64,000 bases of DNA from an uncultured Eubacteriales bacterium (GTDB lineage Bacteria; Bacillota; Clostridia; Oscillospirales; Acutalibacteraceae). Location: the NCBI GenBank assembly GCA_934454655.1, contig CAKSFK010000001.1:59298-123297 (forward strand). The letters are read 5' to 3'. Below are positions 27,864-37,743 of the stretch, piece after piece. Under the pieces are notes generated by a model, which saw only the letters and a program-made list of their open reading frames with translations, was not told the DNA's origin and did not search any database. A program made the translations under genes and the position numbers. Numbering within the stretch: the first letter of the stretch is position 1; every line of letters starts with the position of its first letter.

Positions 27864-28362
27864 TGCCGCTCTCCCGTTTTTCCTTTAATCCGTCAAGCAA
27901 AAAGTAAAGTATTAAAAGTCCCGCGCCCGTAACAATTGCAATGTCCGCCACGTTGAACACCGGGAACGAGGGGAAAAACTCAAAGTGCAGAAAATCCACC
28001 ACGTTGCCGCCCCTGAAAGCGCGGTCAAGCATATTGCCGAGCCCGCCCGACAGCACAAGCGACACCGCCCACAAAAGCAGCGGGCTTTTTTTGCCGTATT
28101 TAATATACAGCCAAACGCACAGTGCCATAACAACCGCCGTGAACGGCAGTAATATGTAGGTCTTGCCCGAAAGCATACCCCACGCGCCGCCGCGGTTATG
28201 AATATATGTAAGGTCAATAAATCCTTTTAAAAACGCACGCGTTTCCCCGAGGGTGAAATTATCCATAATATAAAGCTTTGTAAGCCTGTCGGCGGCAAGC
28301 AGAACCGCGCCGCACAAAACCGCCAGGACGCGGCTTATATTACCGCGGGCGGATCTATTCAT
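27850..28362 (-). CDS. lspA: prolipoprotein signal peptidase (signal peptidase II)
   Basis: 170-residue integral membrane aspartic protease that removes signal peptides from lipoproteins such as TrpX. Four membrane segments are visible, with the catalytic Asp residues in GNMLDRAFRGGNVVDFLHF and FNVADIAIV. The start at 28362 (MNRSARGN) overlaps the end of divIVA; the longer reading from 28509 is inside that gene. Confidence 0.96.
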   Translation of the reverse strand: MNRSARGNISRVLAVLCGAVLLAADRLTKLYIMDNFTLGETRAFLKGFIDLTYIHNRGGAWGMLSGKTYILLPFTAVVMALCVWLYIKYGKKSPLLLWAVSLVLSGGLGNMLDRAFRGGNVVDFLHFEFFPSFPVFNVADIAIVTGAGLLILYFLLDGLKEKRESGNDKA

Positions 28363-29119
28363 CGGCTTCACTTTCGTCCTTTGCAACCTTAAAGCCGGTG
28401 TTTTCACCCTTCTGCGCCTTCTCGTCGGCGGGAGCGGCTTTCTGCTCTTCGGAATTTTGGGCGGGTGCTGCCGCCGCGATAAACTTTGCGGCGTCGGGTG
28501 CTTTATCAAGCGATGCGGAAATTATTTCCGCCATATGCTTGGGGTCCATCGGCACGGTATCGGGCAGAGCCTTCAAAAGCTCAAGATGCTCCTTATACTT
28601 TGCAGAAACTGCCGATTTAAACGCCGACATTTCCATTTTAATGCGGTCGTAAAGCATCTGCTGGCGCGAAACGCTGTCCTCCGCCGCGGCTTTCATACTG
28701 TCGGCTTTTATTTCCGCGGTCTTTATTTTCTCCGCAAGCTCTTTTTCAAGCGCCTGCCTGCGCTCGTTGGCTTTTACCTCAAACGCCGCCGAAAGCTCCT
28801 TTTCCTTTGCGGTTATGCTTTCAATGCTCTTTTCGGCGTCGGATATTATCTGCGTGCTCTTCTGCTTCGCCTCGTCAACAATCTGGTCGGCAAGCTTCTG
28901 TGCGCTTAAAAGCACGTTTTGAATACTGTTCTGCGACGATTTAAGGCTTTCAATCTCCTTATTTGCCGCGTCCAGCCTTGCTTTATACTCCTTTAACGCG
29001 CGGTCATACTGGGTATAATCGGCCTCGATTCTGTCAAGCAGAACATCAACCTCTTCCTGCTTGTAACCGCCCATTGCCTTTGTAAATTTAACGTTTCTTA
29101 TTTCGGAAGCAGTCAACAT
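28355..29119 (-). CDS. divIVA: DivIVA-domain protein
   Basis: 254 residues. The N-terminal DivIVA motif (TASEIRNVKFTKAMGGYKQEEVD) is followed by a long coiled coil (about 35-190) and a low-complexity acidic/alanine tail. DivIVA binds curved membrane at poles and septa and recruits division and sporulation partners. Position after sepF and ylmH is the conserved order of the division cluster. Confidence 0.94.
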   Translation of the reverse strand: MLTASEIRNVKFTKAMGGYKQEEVDVLLDRIEADYTQYDRALKEYKARLDAANKEIESLKSSQNSIQNVLLSAQKLADQIVDEAKQKSTQIISDAEKSIESITAKEKELSAAFEVKANERRQALEKELAEKIKTAEIKADSMKAAAEDSVSRQQMLYDRIKMEMSAFKSAVSAKYKEHLELLKALPDTVPMDPKHMAEIISASLDKAPDAAKFIAAAAPAQNSEEQKAAPADEKAQKGENTGFKVAKDESEADE

Positions 29120-29130
29120 ATCTTTTCCTC

Positions 29131-29865
29131 CTAAATGTATTTTTTATATTCTATTACAAGCCTGTTCTTTTTAGTCCTCTCATCCGCTGAGGAGATAACA
29201 AATCTTCCCTTTGTGCGAACCGACAGAACGTCCCCCTTGCCGATGCGCGCGGTGAGTTTCAGCGCGGCAGACGAATTAAGCGAAACAAGCCCCGACTCAA
29301 TAAGCTCCGCCGCCGTACTTCTTGACACTCCGCACAGGCAGGCAACCACGCAGTCAAGCCTATCCGACGCGGCGGTGGCTGAGAAGCTTTTAAGCGTATC
29401 GCCCGCGGGCAGAGGTTCCGCAAAGCCGTCGCTTACACGAACGCCCTCAGAGCCTATTTTCGTTATCTGCGTTTTAACGTAAGGCGCAATGTCCGCGCTT
29501 AAAAACACAACCGTTCTGCCCGGTTCCGTTAAAATGTCACCCACCGTTTCACGCTTGATGCCGAGCGCCATAAGAGCGCCCAAAAAGTCCTTGTGAAGCA
29601 GGTTTTTTTCTTTCCTGTATGTAAATGTGAGCGCCGAAATCGGAAAATCGTCCTCGGTCTGCCAATCGGGGAAACAGCCCATAATGACCCGCTCGGCGTT
29701 TTCGTAACCGCCGAAAAACACAGTTCTTGCCCGAAAATGCGCGGCGTCCTTTTCCGCCGCCGCCCGTTCCCCGGCGCTTAAGAAACCCAAAAACGCAGGG
29801 TGCGAAGTTCTTTCGCACTGCCGCGCGGTATCGGCAACCCTTGCCTTAAACAGCGCGCTGTCCAT
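29131..29865 (-). CDS. ylmH: YlmH-family S4-domain RNA-binding protein
   Basis: 244 residues with a C-terminal S4 domain (about 170-235, RLDCVVACLCGVSRSTAAELIESGLVSLNS). It corresponds to B. subtilis YlmH, which is linked to rescue of stalled ribosomes and sits in the sepF-divIVA cluster. The start overlaps the sepF stop by one base. Confidence 0.92.
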   Translation of the reverse strand: MDSALFKARVADTARQCERTSHPAFLGFLSAGERAAAEKDAAHFRARTVFFGGYENAERVIMGCFPDWQTEDDFPISALTFTYRKEKNLLHKDFLGALMALGIKRETVGDILTEPGRTVVFLSADIAPYVKTQITKIGSEGVRVSDGFAEPLPAGDTLKSFSATAASDRLDCVVACLCGVSRSTAAELIESGLVSLNSSAALKLTARIGKGDVLSVRTKGRFVISSADERTKKNRLVIEYKKYI

Positions 29866-30344
29866 CAGATATAGGAGTTGCCGTCGTCAAAATCGTCAAG
29901 CATAAGCTCGCCCATAACGTCCACATCCGTGGGAACAATAATAAACGTGCTGTTTGCAACCTTGCGGATATTGCCGTTGTTGGCATAGGCAACGCCGCTT
30001 AAAAAGTCAATAATACGGCGCGAAACGTCGCGGTTTGCCGCCTCTAAATTAAGCACAACGGTTTTTTTGGCGTTAAGGTGGTCGGCAATTGAGGTGACGT
30101 CCTCAAAACGGTCGGGCTTTACAAGCACAACCTGCATTTGCGAATGGTTAAAGCTGACGGTTCTTGCCTTTCCGCCGCCCACAACACGCGGCTGTTCGCG
30201 GTTTTTCTGAACCGGAGGCTCGTAAGACGACGCCTTTTTGGGCTTTTCCTCTGCCGCCTTTTCCTCAACATCCTCTATTTCATCGTCAAACTCGTCCTCG
30301 TCCGGTATGCTTATTATGTTTTTAATACTGTCCAGAAGTCCCAT
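29865..30344 (-). CDS. sepF: cell division protein SepF
   Basis: 159 residues: N-terminal amphipathic membrane-binding helix (MGLLDSIKNII), an acidic linker, and the SepF core (about 75-155, VLVKPDRFEDVTSIADHLNAK ... FLSGVAYANNGNIRKVANSTFIIVP). It anchors and bundles FtsZ at the division site. Confidence 0.97.
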   Translation of the reverse strand: MGLLDSIKNIISIPDEDEFDDEIEDVEEKAAEEKPKKASSYEPPVQKNREQPRVVGGGKARTVSFNHSQMQVVLVKPDRFEDVTSIADHLNAKKTVVLNLEAANRDVSRRIIDFLSGVAYANNGNIRKVANSTFIIVPTDVDVMGELMLDDFDDGNSYI

Positions 30345-30368
30345 TTTTTTCGCTCCCTGTTTAAATTT

Positions 30369-31085
30369 TTATGTTCTGTTATATATGCGTTTGCCGAAAA
30401 GCGCCGAACCGACGCGCACCAGCGTGGCGCCCTCAGCAACGGCAATGTCAAAATCGCCCGACATTCCCATTGAAAGCACGCTCATACTACTATTATCTAT
30501 GTTTTTGTCCCTTATGTCAAGGAACAGTTTATACATATTACGGAAATATTTTCGCGCATTTTCGGGAATATCGGTGGCAGGGGGTATGCACATCAGTCCG
30601 CACACCTTAATGCCGGGCAGTTTTGAGGCTTCTCTTACTGCGTTTTCGGTGTCCTCGGGCGCAAAACCCGATTTTTGTTCCTCGCCGCCGATATTTACCT
30701 CAAGCAGTACATCCATTGTAATATTTTTCTCTGTCGCCTGCTTTGAAATTTCCTTTGCAAGCTTTACGGAATGTACCGATTCTATCATTTCCACCTTATC
30801 TGTTATATCGCGCACCTTGTTGGTTTGCAGGTGACCTATGAAGTGTCGGTGAACGGGGACAAGGTCGTTGTATTTCGATAAAAACTCCTGCACCCTGTTC
30901 TCGCCTATGTGGGTTATGCCGTTCTCTATCGCGAAATTAATGGTTTTCGCGTCCACGGTTTTGGTTGCGGCAAGCAGAGTTACGTCCTGTTCGCTTCTGC
31001 CCGAGCTTTCAAGCGCCCTTAAAAGCCGTTCCTTCACGGCGGCGTAGTTACGCATAAATTCTTCAGCTGACAATTTTTCCGTCAT
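30369..31085 (-). CDS. yggS: YggS/PROSC-family PLP homeostasis protein
   Basis: 238-residue fold-type III alanine-racemase-like barrel. The PLP Lys is in LLAATKT; other family blocks are IGENRVQE, FIGHLQTNK and GLMCIPP, ending SMGMSGDFDIAVAEGATLVRVG. It binds pyridoxal phosphate and buffers it; no catalytic activity is known. In the conserved spot before sepF, and overlaps the HlyD-like gene by 23 bases. Confidence 0.97.
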   Translation of the reverse strand: MTEKLSAEEFMRNYAAVKERLLRALESSGRSEQDVTLLAATKTVDAKTINFAIENGITHIGENRVQEFLSKYNDLVPVHRHFIGHLQTNKVRDITDKVEMIESVHSVKLAKEISKQATEKNITMDVLLEVNIGGEEQKSGFAPEDTENAVREASKLPGIKVCGLMCIPPATDIPENARKYFRNMYKLFLDIRDKNIDNSSMSVLSMGMSGDFDIAVAEGATLVRVGSALFGKRIYNRT

Positions 31086-32271
31086 AAAGTCTTTTCCCCT
31101 TTACCACAACTTCGTCATAAAGTTTAAGCACATTGCCCTCGCCCGATTGTTTTTCGCATATCATATAACTGCCGTCGTTATAAATAACATTGACCTCGGT
31201 AAACTTTATCTGCATACCCGTTTTAACGTACACTCCGCGCTTTGAATCCACAACCCTGAGCGCTCTTTTGGGTACTCTGAGTCCGCTGTATTCGCGTTTT
31301 ACCGCCTTCATGGGACCCGATCGCATTTCGGCAAGCTCGCTGTTCATATCACTGCATGCAAACAGAAGCACCGCCGAGGAAGAGCTTTCGGAAATATTGA
31401 TCTTTTTAACCGTAACCGCAAGCTTGGGGTATACCTTAAGCTGTGTATAAACGGTAAGCTCGTCCCCCTCTTTAAAATTAAGGGATTCGTTAACGCTTAC
31501 CTCCGCCGCGATGTACCACTCGTAATCCGATACTATTTTTCCTATAACATCGCTTTCCACCTTTTGCGGTGCGGCGGTTTTTAAAAATTCGGGCGTTACG
31601 GCGTCAAGATTATCGCATTTAAGCACGTTTTCGTAGCCGTCCGCCGCCGACACAAAGTAACCCGATATATCCGACGTTACCGCTCCCTTTGCCGCGGGCA
31701 GTGACGCCGACAGCGAGGAAAGCTCCGCCTTAAGGCTTTGAAGCTGTGAGGAAAAATCCGCCGATTCGCCCATTGCCGCCTGCCGCCTGTTAAGGGCTGA
31801 AAGCAGCTGCTCCAACCGGTCGGGGGTGTTTTGGTAATTCCCCGCGGCGGCGCTTACTATAACCGAATTAAGGCTTTGCGATATTTTGGAATTTATCATA
31901 TCAAGGTCTGCCGCTTCAAGGTCGTTGTAGCTTAACATCTCTTCAATATCGGCAATTTTTTTGTTTACGGTATCAATTCGGCTCAGCGTTATGGAAGCCG
32001 ACTCGCTGTCGTAAATATTGGCGATAACGCCGTTTTTGGCAACACGGCTGCCGTCGCCCGCAATAAAGTGCATTACCCCACCGGGGGAGTGTATTTGTGT
32101 TTCGTTGCGTATAATAAGTCCTGTAATGTTAATTCCGTCCGCCGCCGTTGTATACACGGCGGTTTCGGTTTTAACGGGACTGTAAAGGGCGGCTATTGCC
32201 TGGTGCAGGGCAAAAACCGCCATAAGAATTACGGCAAGCGTTTTTAATACGGTTGTACCCCTCAAGGACAT
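31063..32271 (-). CDS. HlyD-like membrane-anchored protein
   Basis: 402 residues with one N-terminal membrane helix (about 8-28) followed by an extracytoplasmic part that alternates beta segments with a coiled coil (about 95-195: SRIDTVNKKIADIEEML, LEQLLSALNRRQAAMG). This is the layout of HlyD/RND-type adaptor proteins. No transporter gene is adjacent. Similar proteins occur next to yggS and sepF in other Clostridia, so a cell-envelope or division role is possible, but no function can be assigned. It overlaps miaA by 10 bases. Confidence 0.78.
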   Translation of the reverse strand: MSLRGTTVLKTLAVILMAVFALHQAIAALYSPVKTETAVYTTAADGINITGLIIRNETQIHSPGGVMHFIAGDGSRVAKNGVIANIYDSESASITLSRIDTVNKKIADIEEMLSYNDLEAADLDMINSKISQSLNSVIVSAAAGNYQNTPDRLEQLLSALNRRQAAMGESADFSSQLQSLKAELSSLSASLPAAKGAVTSDISGYFVSAADGYENVLKCDNLDAVTPEFLKTAAPQKVESDVIGKIVSDYEWYIAAEVSVNESLNFKEGDELTVYTQLKVYPKLAVTVKKINISESSSSAVLLFACSDMNSELAEMRSGPMKAVKREYSGLRVPKRALRVVDSKRGVYVKTGMQIKFTEVNVIYNDGSYMICEKQSGEGNVLKLYDEVVVKGKRLYDGKIVS

Positions 32272-33200
32272 TCCTTCCCTTCAAGAAATTTTTGGGCAAT
32301 GCTTTCCGCCTTGGCGTAAACATCCGCCGTTTCGTCTGTATATATCCAGTTGATATCGGGGTTTCTTCTGAACCACGTAAGCTGTCTTTTGGCGTAGCGC
32401 CGAGTCTGCATTTTAAGGTTCTCAGCCGCCTCCGACAGGGAACATTTCCCCCTTAAAAAGCCGTAAAGCTCCTTGTGGCCTATCGCGTCGCGAGCGCCGC
32501 CGTAGCTTTCGGCGCTCGCGCGCACAGCCTCGTCAACCAGTCCCTTTTCAAGCATTTTGTCAACACGGAGGTTTATTCTGTCATAAAGCTTTTGCCTGTC
32601 GCGGCAAGTAACGCCTATAAAGCACGGTTCAATAAATTTTTCGCCTTCTGCCGAAAGGCGGCGCTGTTCCGCCGCGGTTTTGCCCGTTGTTTCAAAAATT
32701 TCAAACGCGCGCACAATTCTTTTGCGGTCATTAGGGTGCAGCTTTGCGGCGGTTTCGGGGTCAAGCGCTTTTAACTCTTCAAGCATTTTTTCGCCGCCGG
32801 ACGCCTCAAACCGTTCTTCAAGCCGTTTTCTGAGGGCGGGGTTGCCGTTTTCATTTGAAAACACAGTGCCGTTTGCCAGGGAGTCAATATAAAGCCCCGT
32901 TCCGCCCACCACAACGGGCGTATGTCCGCGCGCGGCAATTTCCTTTACCGATTTGCCCGCAAGCTCGGTGAACTGCGCCACCGAAAAGCTTTCCTTCGGG
33001 TTTAAGAACTCGATAAGATGGTGGGGGACGCCCTGTTTTTCGTCCTCATCCGGCACGGCGGCGGCAATGTGAACGCCCTTATATATCTGCATGGAGTCAG
33101 CCGAAACGACCTCGCCCGAAAAGCGCTTTGCAAGCCGCACTCCGAGGTCGGTTTTGCCCGACGCGGTAGGCCCTACGACAAAGATTGTTTTAATGCTCAT
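32262..33200 (-). CDS. miaA: tRNA dimethylallyltransferase
   Basis: 312 residues. P-loop VGPTASGKTDLG near the N-terminus, the substrate loop SADSMQIYKG, the motif VVGGTGLYIDSL, and the C-terminal RRYAKRQLTWFRR. It adds an isopentenyl group from DMAPP to A37 of tRNAs reading UNN codons. MiaB, which thiolates the same base, is encoded in the same series (38176-39570), and dxr and ispG of the isoprenoid pathway are elsewhere in this window. Confidence 0.98.
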   Translation of the reverse strand: MSIKTIFVVGPTASGKTDLGVRLAKRFSGEVVSADSMQIYKGVHIAAAVPDEDEKQGVPHHLIEFLNPKESFSVAQFTELAGKSVKEIAARGHTPVVVGGTGLYIDSLANGTVFSNENGNPALRKRLEERFEASGGEKMLEELKALDPETAAKLHPNDRKRIVRAFEIFETTGKTAAEQRRLSAEGEKFIEPCFIGVTCRDRQKLYDRINLRVDKMLEKGLVDEAVRASAESYGGARDAIGHKELYGFLRGKCSLSEAAENLKMQTRRYAKRQLTWFRRNPDINWIYTDETADVYAKAESIAQKFLEGKECP

Positions 33201-35080
33201 TGTATTCTTCCGAACTGCCTTTCAAGCTCCCGCCGTTTTATTTCAAACGCCACGGGTCTGCCGTGCGGGCAGTACATAATATCGTCGTTAAGCAGCACCC
33301 GCTCCGCCAGCGCCTTCATTTCTTCGGGCAAGGTTTTGTTTCCCGCCTTTATGGCGGCGCGGCAGGCAACCGTGTGCAGCATATTATCGGTTTTTTCGTT
33401 TTCGGCTTTGTCGGTCTTAAGCAGATTTTCGGCAAGCTCGGACAGCGTTTCGGCTATATCGCCGCCCGTGAGCGCCGCGGGTATCGCGTACACCCTTACG
33501 GCGCAGTTGCCGAAGTCCTCGGTTTCAAAGCCCGCCTTTAAAAGCTTATCCGTACCGTTGATAACCGCGTCGTACTCCTCGCGGCTCAGCACCACCGTTA
33601 CAGGGCTTAAGAGCTGCTGAACCTCAATTTTTTCTTCGCTTTTAAGCTTGTTATACAGTATTCTTTCGTGCGCGGCGTGCTTGTCGATTAAGAAAATACT
33701 GCTTCCCATCTGCACCGCAATGTAGGTGGAGAACGCCTCACCTATAAGTATTATTTCCGGTTTTTCCTTTTCCGCCTCGATATCGACCGAAACTTCTCTC
33801 CTCACAGGTGGCGGTGGCGGCGCAAAGGTCGGCTCTTCACTTTTTACGGCGTTCGACAGCGGCTGTTTAAACGTAAGCGTGCTCTCGTACGTGCGTGCAG
33901 GCGGCGTGTATGCGGGGCGGTGCTCCGCCGCGTGCGGCGTTTGCGCGTAATTCTTTTTAATGCCCAGATTTTCGGGGTAGACCCTTTCGGCGATTGTGGG
34001 CTGTTCTATTGCCTGTTGGCGGTATTCCTCGGTCTTTATTCGCTCAAAGGGATTGAACACCGGGTTTTTAAGGCTTATTTCGGGTCTTTTATCGCCGCCG
34101 GCTACCGCGTTTTTAACCGCCGCGTAAACCGCGTCAAACACCCGTTTTTCGTCCGAAAAGCGCACCTCGGTCTTGGCGGGGTGAACGTTAACATCCACCG
34201 TGTCGTACGGAACGGTTATGTAAAGCACAAATCCGGGAAATTTGCCCACCATTGCGCTGTTTTTGTAAGCCTGCTCGGCGGCGGCGGTAACCGTACCGGA
34301 GCGCACAAGTCTGCCGTTTAAAAACGTGTACTGATAATTTCTTGTGGCGCGGCAGCTTACGGGACGGCAGGTAAGACCCTTTACCTCCACCCTGTCGGCC
34401 TTGTAATCGAGCGGGATAAGCGTACCTGAAAACTCACGCCCCAAAACGCTGTAAACCGCGCTTTCGGTTTTTCCGTCGCCCGGGGTGTTAAGGGTCTGCT
34501 TGCCGTCCCTTATAAGTTTAAACGCTATTTCGGGATGCGAAAGAGCTATTCTTTCAAGCACGCCCGCGGCGGCGTTCCCCTCGGAAACGTCCTTTTTTAA
34601 GAACTTCATTCTTGCGGGCGTATTAAAAAAAATATCTCTTACAATAATTGTAGTGCCGTCGGGGCAGCCCGCCTCTTCGCAGAGGCTTTGCTCGCCGCCC
34701 TCAACCTTGCAGTGCGTACCCGTTATATCACCGTGCGGCTTTGTGAACATCTCCGTTCTTGAAACCGAAGAAATTGCCGCAAGCGCCTCACCCCTAAACC
34801 CCAGGGTTGAAATGCCGTTTAAATCGCCGCTTGTTTTTATTTTGCTTGTTGCGTGGCGCAAAAACGCCTTCGGCACGTCCCCCGCCGAAATTCCGCAGCC
34901 GTTATCCGTAATTCTTATGTAAGATATTCCGCCGCGCTGTATTTCAACGGCAATGCTGTCAGCCCCCGCGTCCACCGAGTTTTCAACAAGCTCCTTTATA
35001 ACCGATGCGGGGCGTTCCACAACCTCGCCCGCAGCTATAAGCTCCGCTATTTCGCGGGGCAATACATTAATTTCCGGCAT
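33197..35080 (-). CDS. mutL: DNA mismatch repair protein MutL
   Basis: 627 residues. The GHKL ATPase domain is in front (IAAGEVVERPASVIKELVEN, ITDNGCGI, TLGFRGEALAAI, GTTIIVRDIFFNTPAR). A Pro-rich linker (about 345-440) leads to the C-terminal dimerisation/endonuclease domain with DKHAAHERILYNKL, the metal motif of nicking MutL proteins. The start at 35080 follows AGAGGTG. It lies 16 bases after mutS and overlaps miaA by 4. Confidence 0.98.
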   Translation of the reverse strand: MPEINVLPREIAELIAAGEVVERPASVIKELVENSVDAGADSIAVEIQRGGISYIRITDNGCGISAGDVPKAFLRHATSKIKTSGDLNGISTLGFRGEALAAISSVSRTEMFTKPHGDITGTHCKVEGGEQSLCEEAGCPDGTTIIVRDIFFNTPARMKFLKKDVSEGNAAAGVLERIALSHPEIAFKLIRDGKQTLNTPGDGKTESAVYSVLGREFSGTLIPLDYKADRVEVKGLTCRPVSCRATRNYQYTFLNGRLVRSGTVTAAAEQAYKNSAMVGKFPGFVLYITVPYDTVDVNVHPAKTEVRFSDEKRVFDAVYAAVKNAVAGGDKRPEISLKNPVFNPFERIKTEEYRQQAIEQPTIAERVYPENLGIKKNYAQTPHAAEHRPAYTPPARTYESTLTFKQPLSNAVKSEEPTFAPPPPPVRREVSVDIEAEKEKPEIILIGEAFSTYIAVQMGSSIFLIDKHAAHERILYNKLKSEEKIEVQQLLSPVTVVLSREEYDAVINGTDKLLKAGFETEDFGNCAVRVYAIPAALTGGDIAETLSELAENLLKTDKAENEKTDNMLHTVACRAAIKAGNKTLPEEMKALAERVLLNDDIMYCPHGRPVAFEIKRRELERQFGRIQ

Positions 35081-35096
35081 TTTTGCACCTCTTTTT

Positions 35097-37697
35097 TTAT
35101 ATAGATTTGGCTTTCTGCGCCATTTCAAACAGCATCTGCATAGCCTCAATGGGCGTGAGTGTGTTAACGTCAAGCATTTTAAGCTCGTCCATTATTTCCT
35201 GCGCGCCCTGCATTTCAAGCGGGAGCTGAGCCTCCGCCGCGGCAGCTGTCCTGTAAGTTACAACTCCCTCTTCCTCGGTCTTTTTAAGTATCTGCTTTGC
35301 ACGTTTTATAACGTCGTCGGGTATGCCGCTGAGCTTTGCAACCTCAATACCGTAGCTGTCGTCCGCGCCGCCGCGGACAATCCTTCGCAGAAACGTTATG
35401 TCGTCGCCGCGTTTTTTTACGGCGATGTTGTAATTTTTAACCCCCGAAATCTCGTTTTCGGTTTCGGTAAGCTCGTGATAGTGGGTTGCGAAGAGCGCCT
35501 TTGCGCCCAGTTTCTTTTTATCCGCAACATATTCAAGCACGGCGCGTGCAATCGACATTCCGTCAAATGTGGAGGTTCCCCTGCCTATCTCGTCAAGAAT
35601 AAGCAGACTGTTTTTGGTCGCGTTTTTTAAAATATCGGCAACCTCGCTCATTTCAACCATAAATGTGGACTGCCCCGCGGAAAGGTCGTCCGACGCGCCC
35701 ACGCGCGTGTAGACCGCGTCCGCAATGCCGATCTCGGCAGAGTCTGCCGGCACAAAGCAGCCTGTTTGCGCCATAAGCGTTATTATCGCCACCTGACGCA
35801 TATATGTGGATTTGCCCGCCATATTAGGCCCCGTTATTATGGCGCATCGGTCGTCCTGCATATTAAGAAACGTATCGTTTGCGACAAACGGCGTACCGAT
35901 GACCTGTTCAACAACCGGGTGTCTGCCGTTTTTTATTGTAATGCTCCCGCTGTTGTTTATAAGAGGCCGGCAATAACGGTTTGTGACCGAAACCTCCGCA
36001 AACGAGCGCAGAACGTCAAGCTCGGCAACAGCCGCCGCCGTGCGCTGAAAACGCACAACCTCGTTCGCAGTTTTACGCCTTACCTCGTCAAACAGCTCAT
36101 ATTCCAGCTGTACCGCGCGTTCCCTTGCGGTAAGCACACGCTTTTCAAGGTTTTTAAGCTCTTCCGTTATAAATCTTTCACTGTTTGTAAGGGTCTGTTT
36201 TCTTGTGTAGTCCTGCGGCACCTTATCGAGGAATGAATTTGTGACCTCTATGTAATAACCGAAAACCTTGTTATACCTCACCCGCAGATTTTTAATTCCC
36301 GTGCGCTCCCTTTCCCTTTGCTCAATTTCATCAAGAAAGCCCGCACTGTTTTTAAGAATGTTGTTAAGCTCGTCAACCTCGGCATTGTAGCCTCTTTTTA
36401 TAACACCGCCCTCACGCACGGTAATGGGCGCGTCGGGGTCGACGGCGGCGTTTATAAGCTCCGTTATGTCATCAAGCGTATCGATACTGTCGTAAATTTC
36501 CCGCAATTTGCGGCACTGCGCCTTTTCGCAAAGCGCCTTAATGCGCGGAAACCTGCCCGCGGTTTCGGCAACGGCAAGCATATCCCTCGGGGACGCGGTG
36601 CCGTAGACCGTTTTTGTAATAATCCTTTCAATATCGCGCACGCCCGAAAGTTCCTCGGCAAGTTCGCCGCGCAGAACCGTGTCCGAATACAGTTCGGCAA
36701 CGGCGTTTTGCCTTAGGGTTATTGCCGCAAGATTTAAAAGCGGTTTTTCTATCCACGAGCGCATAAGCCGCTTGCCCATGGCTGTCCTTGTTTTGTCAAG
36801 CACCCACAAAAGCGAACCTTTTTTGGATTTTGTACGCATGGTTTCGGTGAGTTCAAGGTTGCGTACCGCCGTCATATCGAGCCGCATATACCGGCTGTCG
36901 GAATACACGTCTATGTTATTTACCGCAATTTCGGTGCTGCGCCCCGTTTCGGTGAGGTAATCTATTACCGCTCCCAGCGCGGAAAGCATCGGGTGTCCCT
37001 CGGTAAGTTCGCGATTATTAAGGTCGGATATGCACATATGCTCGGATATCATCGCCGCCGCCTTTGCGGGGTCAAAGCAAGCTGTATCGCGCATTGTGAC
37101 GGAGGCGGTAAAATTCTTCTTTAAAAATTCCCACAGCACCTCCGATTTTGCCCTTAAATCCCTTGTTATCAGTATTTCCCTTGGGAAAAAGCGCATAAGC
37201 TCGTCAGGAACCCTTGTGTCTATCTTATCGGCGGGAATATCGGTTACGTGGCACTCGCCCGTTGAAGCGTCCGCAAAGCAGAGCCCCGCGCCGCCCTCGG
37301 TTATGGCAACGGCGGCAAGGTAGTTGTTTTTGCCTTCGTCCAGCATGGTGTTTTCGATAACCGTTCCCGGAGTTATTACCCTTATAATATCGCGCTTGAC
37401 AAGTCCCTGCGCCTTTGAGGGATCCTCCACCTGCTCGCAGATTGCAACCTTGTAGCCCTTTTCCACAAGTCTTGCGATGTATGCCTCGCAGCTGTGGTAC
37501 GGCACGCCGCACATAGGCGCGCGCTCTTCCTGCCCGCAGTCCTTGCCGGTAAGGGCAATGTCCAGTTCCTCCGAGGCGGTTTTCGCGTCGTCGAAAAACA
37601 TTTCGTAAAAATCGCCCACGCGGAAGAACAGCAGGCTGTCCTCGTTCTGTGCTTTTATGTCCATATACTGCCGCATCATAGGTGACAGTTCAGCCAT
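35097..37697 (-). CDS. mutS: DNA mismatch repair protein MutS
   Basis: 866 residues, normal for MutS1. The mismatch-contacting Phe-x-Glu is in LLFFRVGDFYEMF; connector, lever and clamp domains follow; the ATPase has Walker A TGPNMAGKST (about residue 622), the signature STFMVEMSE and Walker B LLILDEIGRGTSTFDG. It recognises mispairs and recruits MutL, encoded next. The C-terminus is a short tetramerisation-like segment. Confidence 0.98.
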   Translation of the reverse strand: MAELSPMMRQYMDIKAQNEDSLLFFRVGDFYEMFFDDAKTASEELDIALTGKDCGQEERAPMCGVPYHSCEAYIARLVEKGYKVAICEQVEDPSKAQGLVKRDIIRVITPGTVIENTMLDEGKNNYLAAVAITEGGAGLCFADASTGECHVTDIPADKIDTRVPDELMRFFPREILITRDLRAKSEVLWEFLKKNFTASVTMRDTACFDPAKAAAMISEHMCISDLNNRELTEGHPMLSALGAVIDYLTETGRSTEIAVNNIDVYSDSRYMRLDMTAVRNLELTETMRTKSKKGSLLWVLDKTRTAMGKRLMRSWIEKPLLNLAAITLRQNAVAELYSDTVLRGELAEELSGVRDIERIITKTVYGTASPRDMLAVAETAGRFPRIKALCEKAQCRKLREIYDSIDTLDDITELINAAVDPDAPITVREGGVIKRGYNAEVDELNNILKNSAGFLDEIEQRERERTGIKNLRVRYNKVFGYYIEVTNSFLDKVPQDYTRKQTLTNSERFITEELKNLEKRVLTARERAVQLEYELFDEVRRKTANEVVRFQRTAAAVAELDVLRSFAEVSVTNRYCRPLINNSGSITIKNGRHPVVEQVIGTPFVANDTFLNMQDDRCAIITGPNMAGKSTYMRQVAIITLMAQTGCFVPADSAEIGIADAVYTRVGASDDLSAGQSTFMVEMSEVADILKNATKNSLLILDEIGRGTSTFDGMSIARAVLEYVADKKKLGAKALFATHYHELTETENEISGVKNYNIAVKKRGDDITFLRRIVRGGADDSYGIEVAKLSGIPDDVIKRAKQILKKTEEEGVVTYRTAAAAEAQLPLEMQGAQEIMDELKMLDVNTLTPIEAMQMLFEMAQKAKSI

Positions 37698-37743
37698 TTA
37701 ACATTCCTTCTTTTCAAGACTTGTCTTTTATCAGATGTTTTTA

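Noticed and set aside
27564..28159. Plus-strand frames opposite rluD/lspA and many other genes (for example 8709-9200, 15384-16436, 19100-20002, 38692-39600)
   Set aside because: These long frames are antisense shadows produced by codon bias of well-supported genes; none has a ribosome site or recognisable domain.
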